Source: Bacteroidia bacterium
GTDB taxonomy: Bacteria > Bacteroidota > Bacteroidia > Cytophagales > JAAEPT01
Direction of reading: 5' to 3'
Assembly: GCA_030431525.1 (NCBI GenBank)
Contig: JAUIJC010000015.1
Span: 1 to 64,000 of the forward strand
DNA: 64,000 nt
Position 1 is the first letter of the stretch. Every line of letters begins with the position of its first letter. The notes under the pieces are model-generated. The model ran no database searches. It was not told where the DNA came from and saw only the letters and a program-made list of their open reading frames with translations. Of the stretch, positions 18,635 to 26,977 are shown in pieces. The translations under genes and the position numbers were made by a program.

Positions 18635-18694
18635 GTAGGGGCAGACCTATGTGTCTGCCCGTTTTGGGAGATGGACACACAGGTCCACCCCTAC
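18635..18694. repeat. GTAGGGGCAGACC-family inverted repeat, copy 2 (5' of prfA)
   Basis: GTAGGGGCAGACCTATGTGTCTGCCC...ATGGACACACAGGTCCACCCCTAC. Confidence 0.92.
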
Positions 18695-18774
18695 AAATAA
18701 TCGCCTCAAAGATACATTCCTTTCCATTAAAACGGACGGCCCTTATCTTTGGTCAAAATTGAACCCCAAATCCC

Positions 18775-19254
18775 ATGAAAACTTTCCTGCTCACCAGCTT
18801 TTCAGCCCTTTTGTTGCTCGCTTCCTGCGATGTGCCTAACCACCCAGACGCGCAAAAGGCCCGTGAGAAACTACGTTACCGCAAGCCAGCTGTTATTAAA
18901 CCAGCCGAATTTTATAGCATGGCTGATAGCTTAGGCAGAATTTGGGCACCTCAAGTAGATACAAAAACCTTCGTTGATTCCATCAGCAAGATTGAAGGGG
19001 TAGGGGTTCATGTCTTCGACAGCGCTTCCATTACAAATGGAAATATGGTGGAACAATCCCTTTATGAAGCACTAAAAAACGTTCCTGTGGGTACCTCTGG
19101 GCAACTCACCGAACAACGTGACACCTTCTATTTTACCACCCCTCACTTTGTTGATTCCACATTCAATGGCATGTCTAGCATTGTCTTTCCAAAACAGCCT
19201 ACCTTGGTACGCATGATTGTGGATGAGCGGGAGAGGAGACGTAAGAGTAAATAA
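18775..19254 (+). CDS. Hypothetical lipoprotein
   Basis: MKTFLLTSFSALLLLASCDVP lipobox. Confidence 0.75.
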   Translation: MKTFLLTSFSALLLLASCDVPNHPDAQKAREKLRYRKPAVIKPAEFYSMADSLGRIWAPQVDTKTFVDSISKIEGVGVHVFDSASITNGNMVEQSLYEALKNVPVGTSGQLTEQRDTFYFTTPHFVDSTFNGMSSIVFPKQPTLVRMIVDERERRRKSK

Positions 19255-19262
19255 AGTATAGA

Positions 19263-19326
19263 GACACCAGTATCAAGACACAAGATTCCAATCACTGGAA
19301 AAATCTTGTGTCTTGATACTGGCGTC
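19263..19326. repeat. Inverted repeat GACACCAGTATCAAGACACAAGATT...AATCTTGTGTCTTGATACTGGCGTC
   Basis: About 25-nt complementary arms. Confidence 0.9.
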
Positions 19327-19379
19327 CATTTTTTCTCCTTCCCACTTATCAAACAGGCACTTTTCGTCGTTCTCCTTTC

Positions 19380-20237
19380 GTGAAGACGACACAGCCATAT
19401 TCCCCTCCAAAAGTCCTGCTTTGCTCCCCATGCTATTTTGATGTGATTGACGTCAAAAACCCCCATATGCGAATTGGGGCGGTCGATAAAACATTGATGC
19501 ATGAGCAGTGGCAAAACCTGCGTGATGTCTATCGCGATTTGGTAAAAGACGGCTTTCTGGAGGAATGCCAAATACTCGCTGGAGAGGCCGAACGGGAAGA
19601 CATGGTTTTTTCCGCCAACCAAACCTTTCCATGGCTTCTCGATGGCGAAAAAGTCTTCATTCCAAGCAAAATGAGGCACTTATCCCGAAAACTGGAGGTG
19701 CCATTCTACGCCAAATTCTTCCTTGATCACGGCTACAAGGAATTGATTCTACAAAGCGACCACTTTTTTGAAGGCATGGGCGATTTGATCGCCGTACCGA
19801 TGGGAAACAAGCTATTTAGCGGTTATGGGTTTCGCACACAAGCTCAAGTGTTGGTGGAAGTGAGCCAACTCCTCAATATTGAAATCATCCCCTTGGAACT
19901 GGTCGACGAGCGGTTCTATCACCTCGACACCTGTTTCCTGCCCCTCGACCCACAAACGGCCTTGTTATTGCCCCAAGCCTTCTCAAGAGTCGCTTTGGAC
20001 ACCCTTGAGGAAACCTTCCCAACCTTGATTTCCGTGCCCATCGAGGAAGCCCTCAACTTTTCCCTCAATGCGCACGTCATGATAAGAGGGGGCCGACGTG
20101 TGGCCATCATCCAAAAAGGAAACCCCATCACTTCTAGATTTTTGGAACAGGCGGGCTTCAAAACTTTCCACGTGGAAACATCGGAGTTCATGAAGGCCGG
20201 AGGAAGCGTATTCTGCATGAAAATGATGTTTTGGTAA
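19380..20237 (+). CDS. Dimethylarginine dimethylaminohydrolase/amidinotransferase-fold protein
   Basis: GTG start; HFFEGMGDLIAVPMGNKLFSGYGFRT, ERFYHLDTCFLPLD, GGSVFCMKM C-terminal Cys. Confidence 0.75.
   Translation: MKTTQPYSPPKVLLCSPCYFDVIDVKNPHMRIGAVDKTLMHEQWQNLRDVYRDLVKDGFLEECQILAGEAEREDMVFSANQTFPWLLDGEKVFIPSKMRHLSRKLEVPFYAKFFLDHGYKELILQSDHFFEGMGDLIAVPMGNKLFSGYGFRTQAQVLVEVSQLLNIEIIPLELVDERFYHLDTCFLPLDPQTALLLPQAFSRVALDTLEETFPTLISVPIEEALNFSLNAHVMIRGGRRVAIIQKGNPITSRFLEQAGFKTFHVETSEFMKAGGSVFCMKMMFW
20165..20178. promoter_or_regulatory. parS-like palindrome TTTCCACGTGGAAA (inside a CDS)
   Basis: Perfect 14-nt palindrome with CACGTG core; could be chance within coding sequence. Confidence 0.4.
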
Positions 20238-20239
20238 AA

Positions 20240-20324
20240 GAAGTGTTGAAGTGTTATGGTGTTGCAGTGTTAAAGTTCTCGCACTGCAAAACCCCAACAC
20301 TTCAACACCGTAACACTTCAATAC
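20240..20324. repeat. Inverted repeat GAAGTGTTGAAGTGTTATGGTGTTGCAGTG...CACTGCAAAACCCCAACACTTCAACACCGTAACACTTC
   Basis: Long imperfect palindrome between two guanidino-enzyme genes. Confidence 0.85.
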
Positions 20325-20327
20325 TAT

Positions 20328-21506
20328 ATGGTTAACTCGGACTATAGCACACTCAGGAAGGTCATTATCCACCAACCCGACTTGGGCATCCGCAATGTGA
20401 CGCCCGACAAGGCCGTGGAATTGCTATATGAAGACATCGTATTTTTTCCAGAGTTGTCCCGAGAGCACCGCATTTTCCGCGAGGTATTGGAATGTTTTCT
20501 GGGAAAGCAAAATGTGTTGGACATTGAAAACCTGCTTGCTACAAGTCTGCAACACGCCCCAAAAGCGATTCTAAATGAGGTCGTTGCCTTGGAAAATATA
20601 TCAGAGGCCCTTCGGGAAAAACTGTTGCATACGCATCCTTCTTGGACAGCAAATAAACTGCTGACTGGTTTTATTGACGGAAAACAACACTTCAATCCAT
20701 TGCCCAACCTGCTTTTCACCCGTGATCTTGGGGTGCGCATCAAAGACCATCTTTTGGTGGGTAGAACGCATATGGATGCCCGAAAAAGGGGATTTCAGTT
20801 GGCAAAATTGGTCTTTGAACATCATCCCGATTTCAAGGAACTCCCAAAAATTTCCCCAATAGAAGGTTTTGTGGAAGGAGGCGATGTGATGCTTTTCAAC
20901 GAAGACTGCCTACTCATTGGCCTCAGCGAGCGCACCGATCAAAAGGGCATTGAGGAAGTCACCCAACAGCTTTTCGACAAACATCTTATCAAACAGGTCA
21001 TACAGGTGAATTTACCTCAAGAACGCTATTGTATGCATCTGGACACGGTTTTTACGCCAATCTCGGAAACGATGGCTGTGGGATACGCACCGCTCATTAC
21101 AAAAGCCGGAGGAGCCCCCGTAACCATTTTTCATCACAACGGCCAACAGAAAGATTATCCAAGCCTTCAAACGGCCCTAAAAACTATCGTTCCCAACCTC
21201 ACCATCATTCCTTGTGGAAACGGTCATTGGCCATACGCTCAACGGGAACAATGGACCGACGGTTGCAATTTGGTTACCCTCAAGGAAGACGTCGCCTTTA
21301 TGTACGACCGCAACCTTGAAACGCTCAAAGCCCTTCGAAAACACGGCTACAAAATCATGCAAGCCGAACCACTCATTGCACAGCTAAAACACGGCTGGAT
21401 TAGTCCACAGGAAATTGAGCGCACCATCATCACCTTGCCCTCAGCGGAACTTTCACGGGCGAGGGGAGGACCACACTGCCTGACTATGCCACTTATTCGA
21501 GGATAA
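20328..21506 (+). CDS. Arginine deiminase family protein
   Basis: LLFTRDLGVRI, FVEGGDVMLFNEDCLLIGLSERT, RYCMHLDTVFTPI, ELSRARGGPHCLTMPLIR catalytic Cys region. Confidence 0.9.
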   Translation: MVNSDYSTLRKVIIHQPDLGIRNVTPDKAVELLYEDIVFFPELSREHRIFREVLECFLGKQNVLDIENLLATSLQHAPKAILNEVVALENISEALREKLLHTHPSWTANKLLTGFIDGKQHFNPLPNLLFTRDLGVRIKDHLLVGRTHMDARKRGFQLAKLVFEHHPDFKELPKISPIEGFVEGGDVMLFNEDCLLIGLSERTDQKGIEEVTQQLFDKHLIKQVIQVNLPQERYCMHLDTVFTPISETMAVGYAPLITKAGGAPVTIFHHNGQQKDYPSLQTALKTIVPNLTIIPCGNGHWPYAQREQWTDGCNLVTLKEDVAFMYDRNLETLKALRKHGYKIMQAEPLIAQLKHGWISPQEIERTIITLPSAELSRARGGPHCLTMPLIRG

Positions 21507-21683
21507 AGGAGAGAGTGGTAAGTAATCTTTGATACCACTGAGAACACAGAGAAACGGAGGTCACAGAGCCTCCTCACCTCCCTTCCTCCTTACCTCCGTG
21601 GTAAAAACCGTTTGCCCTCCCATTTAAAAATGCCCCAAGCCTTGCCGAATAAGCCTTCTTTGCCTTAAATTCGCAACACTTTA

Positions 21684-21737
21684 CAGTTATCAGTGAGCAG
21701 TTATCAGTTATCACGGTTAACTGATAACTGTTAACTG
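21684..21737. repeat. TTATCAG/TTAACTG palindromic repeat upstream of the tRNA
   Basis: CAGTTATCAGTTATCA...TAACTGATAACTGTTAACTG. Confidence 0.75.
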
Positions 21738-21742
21738 AAAAG

Positions 21743-21814
21743 GGCTCCATAGTACAACGGATAGTATGTAGGTTTCCGGTACCTAAGATCCAGGTTCGAT
21801 TCCTGGTGGGGCTA
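21743..21814 (+). tRNA. tRNA-Arg (anticodon CCG)
   Basis: Hand-folded cloverleaf: acceptor GGCTCCA/TGGGGCT, D-stem GTAC/GTAT, anticodon stem TAGGT/ACCTA with loop TTCCGGT, T-arm CCAGG-TTCGATT-CCTGG. Confidence 0.93.
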
Positions 21815-21892
21815 CAAACCCTCTCCAATTCATTTTGGTGAGGGTTATTTTTTTGCCCATTTTTCAGAGACAAATCGAACCAATAAGCCCGC

Positions 21893-22408
21893 ATGAAGCA
21901 TATCATCATTCTCGCCTTCCTATTTGCCCAGATTTCTTTAGGCTTCACTCAAACCATCAACACTCAAAAGTCGAAAATCACCTTTGAGGTATCCATGGGA
22001 TTAGGTTCTGTGGATGGCACGATGCAAAACATGGCTGGAACCATAAGCTTTGATTCCACTAAATTGGAACAAGCTCAGTTCAACGTTTGCATCCAACCAG
22101 CCACCATAAATACGGACAATAAAAAACGGGACAAGCACCTCCAAAGTGAAGATTTCTTGGAAGTAGAAACATTCTCAACCACCTGCTTTCAATCCAGCAA
22201 AGTCATCAAAACGGAGACTGGCTACAAAGCCATTGGAAAACTTACCCTTCATGGGGTTACAAGGGAGGTAGAATTGCCTTTCACCTTCTCCAACAATCGG
22301 TTTGAGGGAACATTGAAGATTAACCGCTTGGATTATGGCATTGGCCCTAAAGGGACGTTTTTTGTGGGGGATGAGGTGGAAGTGAAGGTGGTTTGCGTGG
22401 TGAAATAA
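21893..22408 (+). CDS. YceI family protein
   Basis: Signal peptide; STKLEQAQFNVCIQPATINTDNKKRDKHLQSEDFLEVETFSTTCF; GKLTLHGVTREVELPFTF. Confidence 0.92.
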   Translation: MKHIIILAFLFAQISLGFTQTINTQKSKITFEVSMGLGSVDGTMQNMAGTISFDSTKLEQAQFNVCIQPATINTDNKKRDKHLQSEDFLEVETFSTTCFQSSKVIKTETGYKAIGKLTLHGVTREVELPFTFSNNRFEGTLKINRLDYGIGPKGTFFVGDEVEVKVVCVVK

Positions 22409-22426
22409 CTATACACCTTTAAAAAA

Positions 22427-23071
22427 ATGAAAAAACTGAAATACATCCTCCTCATTCCATGGTGCCTTGGAGTTCTTTACTGGTTTTGGATTTTAATCAC
22501 GAACGTAGACTTATCTAACGATTCATTCAAAAGGAATCATTACAAACAGAAACTTGAAGGCATGAGAGAGTTCCAGTGCCTATGCGAACTTTTTGAGGGC
22601 AAACAATTCAAAGGGACAATTCTTTCGTTTGAAAAACATAGCAAAGGAGTCCCTGACATAATTAAAATTGAGCTCGATAAAGAATCTGACTCCATCTTCT
22701 TTAAGAATACTTACATATATAGTTACCTAGGCCATACCCATTATTACACTAAAAATGGAATACTCACACTAAAAATTGGAACTGGTAAAAGCCCTGAAAA
22801 AATCAAAAGAGGAGATAAGGTTTCAAAATCATCAACCAGTAGAGATATAATATTTGAAAGCCTTTATGGCCAAAAAACACTTAACCCATACTATAGATTT
22901 GAAAGTCGTTTCATGAACTGTACTGACTTGGATACAATGAATGTCGCTTACAACTTTGGACAATACTTAAAATACGATAGCCTAAGCCGAGTTAGCCACC
23001 CCCTAAACCCGAATGCAATTGATTACATGATGAACAGAATGGAAGAACAAAGTATTCTCAGAACCAAATAG
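22427..23071 (+). CDS. Hypothetical membrane-anchored protein
   Basis: 214 aa with single N-terminal TM. Confidence 0.6.
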   Translation: MKKLKYILLIPWCLGVLYWFWILITNVDLSNDSFKRNHYKQKLEGMREFQCLCELFEGKQFKGTILSFEKHSKGVPDIIKIELDKESDSIFFKNTYIYSYLGHTHYYTKNGILTLKIGTGKSPEKIKRGDKVSKSSTSRDIIFESLYGQKTLNPYYRFESRFMNCTDLDTMNVAYNFGQYLKYDSLSRVSHPLNPNAIDYMMNRMEEQSILRTK

Positions 23072-23141
23072 AAAACACACAATTACAAAATCCACCTATT
23101 TGTCCTTGTGAAATATGACTTTCCATCAACTCCCGTAATAC

Positions 23142-23795
23142 TCAATCACTTTTCCAATTACTAAGAAACTGTTCCCTTCTTGTCTTGACTAAACTTTCCA
23201 CCCTCCATTTTTCAGTCTGATAAGCTTCAAAGGCATTCAATAGAGCATTTTTTGTTTCATCTGAAATAATCACGTCAGAAAGCTTTATGGACTTCCCATA
23301 GCCATTGATCAAAAGCTGATTTGAAAATACTTCACTACTTTCCAAGTAGAAAATTTCCTCCTTTTTCTCTCCTTCCTCATACACCCGAATCCGTTCCTCT
23401 GAAAAGTGAATTTCAAATCTGGGCAGACCAATGAAATAAAGGGCCAACCCATGAAACATGTGGAAGAGAAATAAAAGCTGAAGGGAAAATCCGCCATCAC
23501 CGTTTTTGGGTAAAAATGTCTCTACCGAAAACATGTGATACCCAACAAAACATAGCCCTGCAATCAGCCCAAAAAGTAGTTTTTTCCTTCGACGTTTGGC
23601 CTCGTCTGTACTTTCGATAAAAGATCGATGTCCTGCTAAACCAAGCTTTTCAAAAAGGACGGTATCCCGAATTACATAGCCCGCAGACAAGACCACGGCA
23701 ATTGGAAATACCCAAGCGTTCATCTCCAATCCAAGGCCTTCCAAGAAGAAGAAGAAAACACCAACCAACTGCAGTGAAAAAAATGCTCTACGCAT
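23142..23795 (-). CDS. Hypothetical membrane protein
   Basis: 217 aa, several TM segments. Confidence 0.65.
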   Translation of the reverse strand: MRRAFFSLQLVGVFFFFLEGLGLEMNAWVFPIAVVLSAGYVIRDTVLFEKLGLAGHRSFIESTDEAKRRRKKLLFGLIAGLCFVGYHMFSVETFLPKNGDGGFSLQLLFLFHMFHGLALYFIGLPRFEIHFSEERIRVYEEGEKKEEIFYLESSEVFSNQLLINGYGKSIKLSDVIISDETKNALLNAFEAYQTEKWRVESLVKTRREQFLSNWKSD

Positions 23796-23885
23796 AATAT
23801 TCTCAAGGATGAATCAAGCTTTTGATTTTCAAAAGCTCCTAATTCTTACAAATTTACCACATCCATAAATCATCATTACTAATCC

Positions 23886-24662
23886 ATGCTCAACCAAATC
23901 ATCACCCTCGCCAAAGAAGTCGGCCAATTCATCCGCACCGAAGCCCAGAACTTCGACAGGAACGCCATCGAAATGAAGGAATTCAACAACTTGGTCAGTT
24001 ACGTGGATAGGGGCGCCGAGGAGCGATTGGTGGCTGGTTTGAGGGAAACCCTTCCGGAAGCTGGATTTATTGCAGAGGAGGGCACCGCAAGCGCCTCAAA
24101 CGAAGAATACCGTTGGGTGGTTGACCCATTGGACGGCACCACCAACTTTTCGCATGCCATTCCAGCCTTTGCCATCAGCATTGCCTTGGCAAAAGGGGAG
24201 GAGCTATTGCTGGGCGTGGTCTATGAGGTAAACCGCGACGAATGTTTCTATGCTGAGAAGGGCAAAGGGGCATTTTTGAACGGAAAAGCGATTTCTGTCA
24301 CCAAATCCACAGCCCTGAAAGACACGCTTGTGGCCACTGGTTTCCCGTATTACATGTTCGACAAGGTGGACGACTATCTGGCTATCCTCAAGGAATTCAT
24401 GCAAAATACGCGTGGTGTACGGCGCATCGGATCAGCGGCGGTGGACTTGTGCTATACGGCTTGCGGACGATTCGACAGCTACTACGAGTTCAACCTAAAT
24501 CCCTATGATGTCTGTGGGGGTGCCATCATCGTACAGGAGGCTGGTGGAATGGTCACCGACTTTTCTGGAGGAAACAACTTCTTTTCGGGAGCGGAAATCG
24601 TGGCCTCAGCACCTGGTGTACATGAACAGGTGTTGGAAAAAATTCAGGCACATTGGAAGTAA
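23886..24662 (+). CDS. Inositol monophosphatase family protein
   Basis: FIAEEGT, WVVDPLDGTTNFSHAIPAFAISIAL, RRIGSAAVDLCYTACGRFDSYYEFNLNPYDVCGGAIIVQEAGG. Confidence 0.95.
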   Translation: MLNQIITLAKEVGQFIRTEAQNFDRNAIEMKEFNNLVSYVDRGAEERLVAGLRETLPEAGFIAEEGTASASNEEYRWVVDPLDGTTNFSHAIPAFAISIALAKGEELLLGVVYEVNRDECFYAEKGKGAFLNGKAISVTKSTALKDTLVATGFPYYMFDKVDDYLAILKEFMQNTRGVRRIGSAAVDLCYTACGRFDSYYEFNLNPYDVCGGAIIVQEAGGMVTDFSGGNNFFSGAEIVASAPGVHEQVLEKIQAHWK

Positions 24663-24684
24663 GGAAACGATAAACACATTAGAG

Positions 24685-24717
24685 AAGGCGCTGATTACCA
24701 CAATCAGCGCCTTTTTT
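24685..24717 (+). terminator. Rho-independent terminator
   Basis: AAGGCGCTGATT...AATCAGCGCCTTTTTT. Confidence 0.85.
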
Positions 24718-24775
24718 GTAACCTTTTCACTTTATTCCATTTCAATATTAATCATTCACCTAAAGAATCGTAAAA

Positions 24776-25765
24776 ATGCGATACTCAATATTCTTTTTCG
24801 TTACACTCATTCTTTCTTGCAGTACTCCACAGAAAAAAGAGGAGTCCACAGAATCTCCGAAGAATATTCAAGCTCCCATTAAGGCAACTGAAGAAATTTC
24901 GGATACTAACGACACGCAAACTCAAAATGAGAAAATCGTTGAAGAGGAGGAATTCACTTCCAATCCTATCGTCAACATTGAGAGAACCCAGACCAAAAAC
25001 CCCAACCCAATGCCATTGGAGTGGCAAGCACTGGATTCTGGACTTTTCTACACTGAAGCTGATGCCCAATTCGTCTGCAACCTTGGGGATTCAAAAATCT
25101 GCATTCTCAAGATTGACCCGAAACAATACCAATTGAAATTATTCTCTGCCAAGGCAGAAAAGAGCAATAACCTCACTGCCGACCAATGGGCGAAGAACAA
25201 AGGACTTTTTGCCTGCGTAAATGCCGGTATGTTCAGTCTCCAAGACCATAAAACCAATATGGGGTACATGAGGGATGGCAAGAATGTAAACAATCCAAAC
25301 ATCACCAATGACCGCAGTTTCATCGCCTTCAACCCAAAAGACAGCACGCTTCCAGCTTTTCAAATCATCGACAAATCCTGCAACGATTGGCAAAACCTCA
25401 TCAAAAAATACGACACTGTTATCCAAGGCATCCGCATGATGGATTGCAACGGAAACATCAAATGGAGCCAACAACCTAAGTACTGGAGCACGGTCTGCAT
25501 TGGAGAAGACCAAAACAGCCATGCCTATTTCATTTTTTCCAGAAGCCCGTTCTCCGTCCATGACTTGCTCGTTTCCCTCAAGAAACTGCCTATCACCTTC
25601 CAAAACATAACTTATCTGGAAGGCGGACCAGAGGCCTCATTTTTTCTCAATCATCCAAAAAAGGCTTTCAAGAAAATGGGGAGCTATGAAACGGGGTTCA
25701 ACGAGAATGACAACAACAAGGAGTTTTGGCCGTTGCCGAATCTGATTGGCGTGGTCAAACGATGA
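24776..25765 (+). CDS. Phosphodiester glycosidase (NAGPA-like) family lipoprotein
   Basis: FVTLILSCSTPQ lipobox; ACVNAGMFSLQDHKTNMGYMRDGKN; YLEGGPEASFFLN. Confidence 0.8.
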   Translation: MRYSIFFFVTLILSCSTPQKKEESTESPKNIQAPIKATEEISDTNDTQTQNEKIVEEEEFTSNPIVNIERTQTKNPNPMPLEWQALDSGLFYTEADAQFVCNLGDSKICILKIDPKQYQLKLFSAKAEKSNNLTADQWAKNKGLFACVNAGMFSLQDHKTNMGYMRDGKNVNNPNITNDRSFIAFNPKDSTLPAFQIIDKSCNDWQNLIKKYDTVIQGIRMMDCNGNIKWSQQPKYWSTVCIGEDQNSHAYFIFSRSPFSVHDLLVSLKKLPITFQNITYLEGGPEASFFLNHPKKAFKKMGSYETGFNENDNNKEFWPLPNLIGVVKR

Positions 25766-25891
25766 TTTTTTAACCACTGAGGTAAGGAGGAATGGAGAAA
25801 AGGAGACAGATTACACTGTATAAAACTCTAATCCCTAAGGGAGTATTTTTTCTCTTTTCCTCCCCCTCTCCTTTCCTCCGTGGTTAAAAAA
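25766..25891. repeat. TAACCAC(G/T)GA-family inverted repeat, copy A
   Basis: TTTTTTAACCACTGAGGTAAGGAGGAATGGAGAAAAGGAGA...TCCTTTCCTCCGTGGTTAAAAAA. Confidence 0.8.
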
Positions 25892-25929
25892 CCAAAGCCC
25901 TCTATCCTCAAAACCCCTAAATTTGCTCC

Positions 25930-26352
25930 ATGATTAACTTCCACCACGAAGACGTCGCCCTACCGGAATTGGATTTCGACAAGGTTACCGACTGGCTCAA
26001 CGAGCTGGCCAAGGAGCAAGAGCACCACATTGAGGAAATCAACTACATTTTTTGCTCGGACGAATATCTCCTGCAGGTTAACCGCGAATACCTTAACCAC
26101 GATTACTACACCGACATCATCACCTTCGACAACTCCGAGGAGGAAGGGGAGGTGATGAGCGACATCTTTATCAGCCTTGACCGCGTCAAAGACCACGGAA
26201 ACGAGTTTGGCGACGGCTATGAAAGGGAATTACTGCGTGTCATTGCCCATGGACTTTTGCATTTGATTGGCTTCAATGACAAGAGCGACGAACAGCAGGA
26301 GGAAATGACCAAGATGGAGAATTACGCGGTGAATAAGTTCATTGAAAAATAA
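25930..26352 (+). CDS. ybeY: rRNA maturation RNase YbeY
   Basis: LNHDYYTDIITFDNSEEEGEVMSDIFISLDRV, VIAHGLLHLIGFNDKSDEQQEEM (HGxLHLxGxDH-type motif). Confidence 0.95.
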   Translation: MINFHHEDVALPELDFDKVTDWLNELAKEQEHHIEEINYIFCSDEYLLQVNREYLNHDYYTDIITFDNSEEEGEVMSDIFISLDRVKDHGNEFGDGYERELLRVIAHGLLHLIGFNDKSDEQQEEMTKMENYAVNKFIEK

Positions 26353-26353
26353 C

Positions 26354-26367
26354 GTTTCACGTGGAAC
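26354..26367. promoter_or_regulatory. parS-like site GTTTCACGTGGAAC
   Basis: Matches the ParB/Noc-type parS pattern (TGTTNCACGTGAAACA) in core CACGTG with flanking GTT/AAC. Confidence 0.75.
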
Positions 26368-26449
26368 TAAAAACACGCTATGTGACTGCCTATCAACTTA
26401 TTAACAGCAATAGATCACATGTCAATTTAGAGTTTAAGACAGTGCGCTC

Positions 26450-26478
26450 GTAGAGACAAGGCAATGCCTTGTCTCTAC
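26450..26478. repeat. Inverted repeat GTAGAGACAAGGCA-A-TGCCTTGTCTCTAC
   Basis: Perfect 14-nt arms. Confidence 0.9.
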
Positions 26479-26525
26479 AAACAACAGCTCAGACACCATC
26501 ATTTTTCAAACAAATCGAAATAAAC

Positions 26526-26539
26526 GTTCCACGTGGAAC
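26526..26539. promoter_or_regulatory. parS-like site GTTCCACGTGGAAC (perfect palindrome)
   Basis: 14/14 palindrome, intergenic between ybeY and mnmG. Confidence 0.8.
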
Positions 26540-26912
26540 ACTTACCCAAGAATCAAACTTTTCATTTTTGGTTTCAATTTTTCGTTCAAACTAGGTGCTG
26601 AAAACAGCAGATTTTGGGACAAACCATTAAAATCTCACTGTTTTTATCTTATCGAGTGGTCATCTAGTTTTATAATTCTTGGATAATACTTAACCCTTCT
26701 TGGTTATCATTCAATCAAGGCAAGGGGCACCTCTCTAAAAATTGGTTGAACTGCCGAAGGTATTTACCATCCCCAACAAAGGCATTCATGCCCCACCCAG
26801 ACCGTTAAAACGGACATCTGAAAAATGTCGTTTCCAATGCGTAAATTGCGGAACGATTATCAAGGAAAAGCTGTTCCAAGCAGAAGGAAAATAGGGGGCT
26901 ATGGGCGAAAAC

Positions 26913-26926
26913 GTTTCACGTGGAAC
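26913..26926. promoter_or_regulatory. parS-like site GTTTCACGTGGAAC (AACGTTTCACGTGGAACGTT context)
   Basis: Same 14-mer as 26354-26367, 52 nt before the mnmG start. Confidence 0.8.
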
Positions 26927-26977
26927 GTTTACCCGAAATCCACTCTTCCTGTTTTCCTCACCGTTCAAGCGACTTCT

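Noticed and set aside
26825-26977. N-terminal extension of mnmG in the ORF track
   Set aside because: Conserved GidA N-terminus begins at MFPEYDVIVVGAGHAG (26978); the extension contains a parS-like palindrome and no family sequence.
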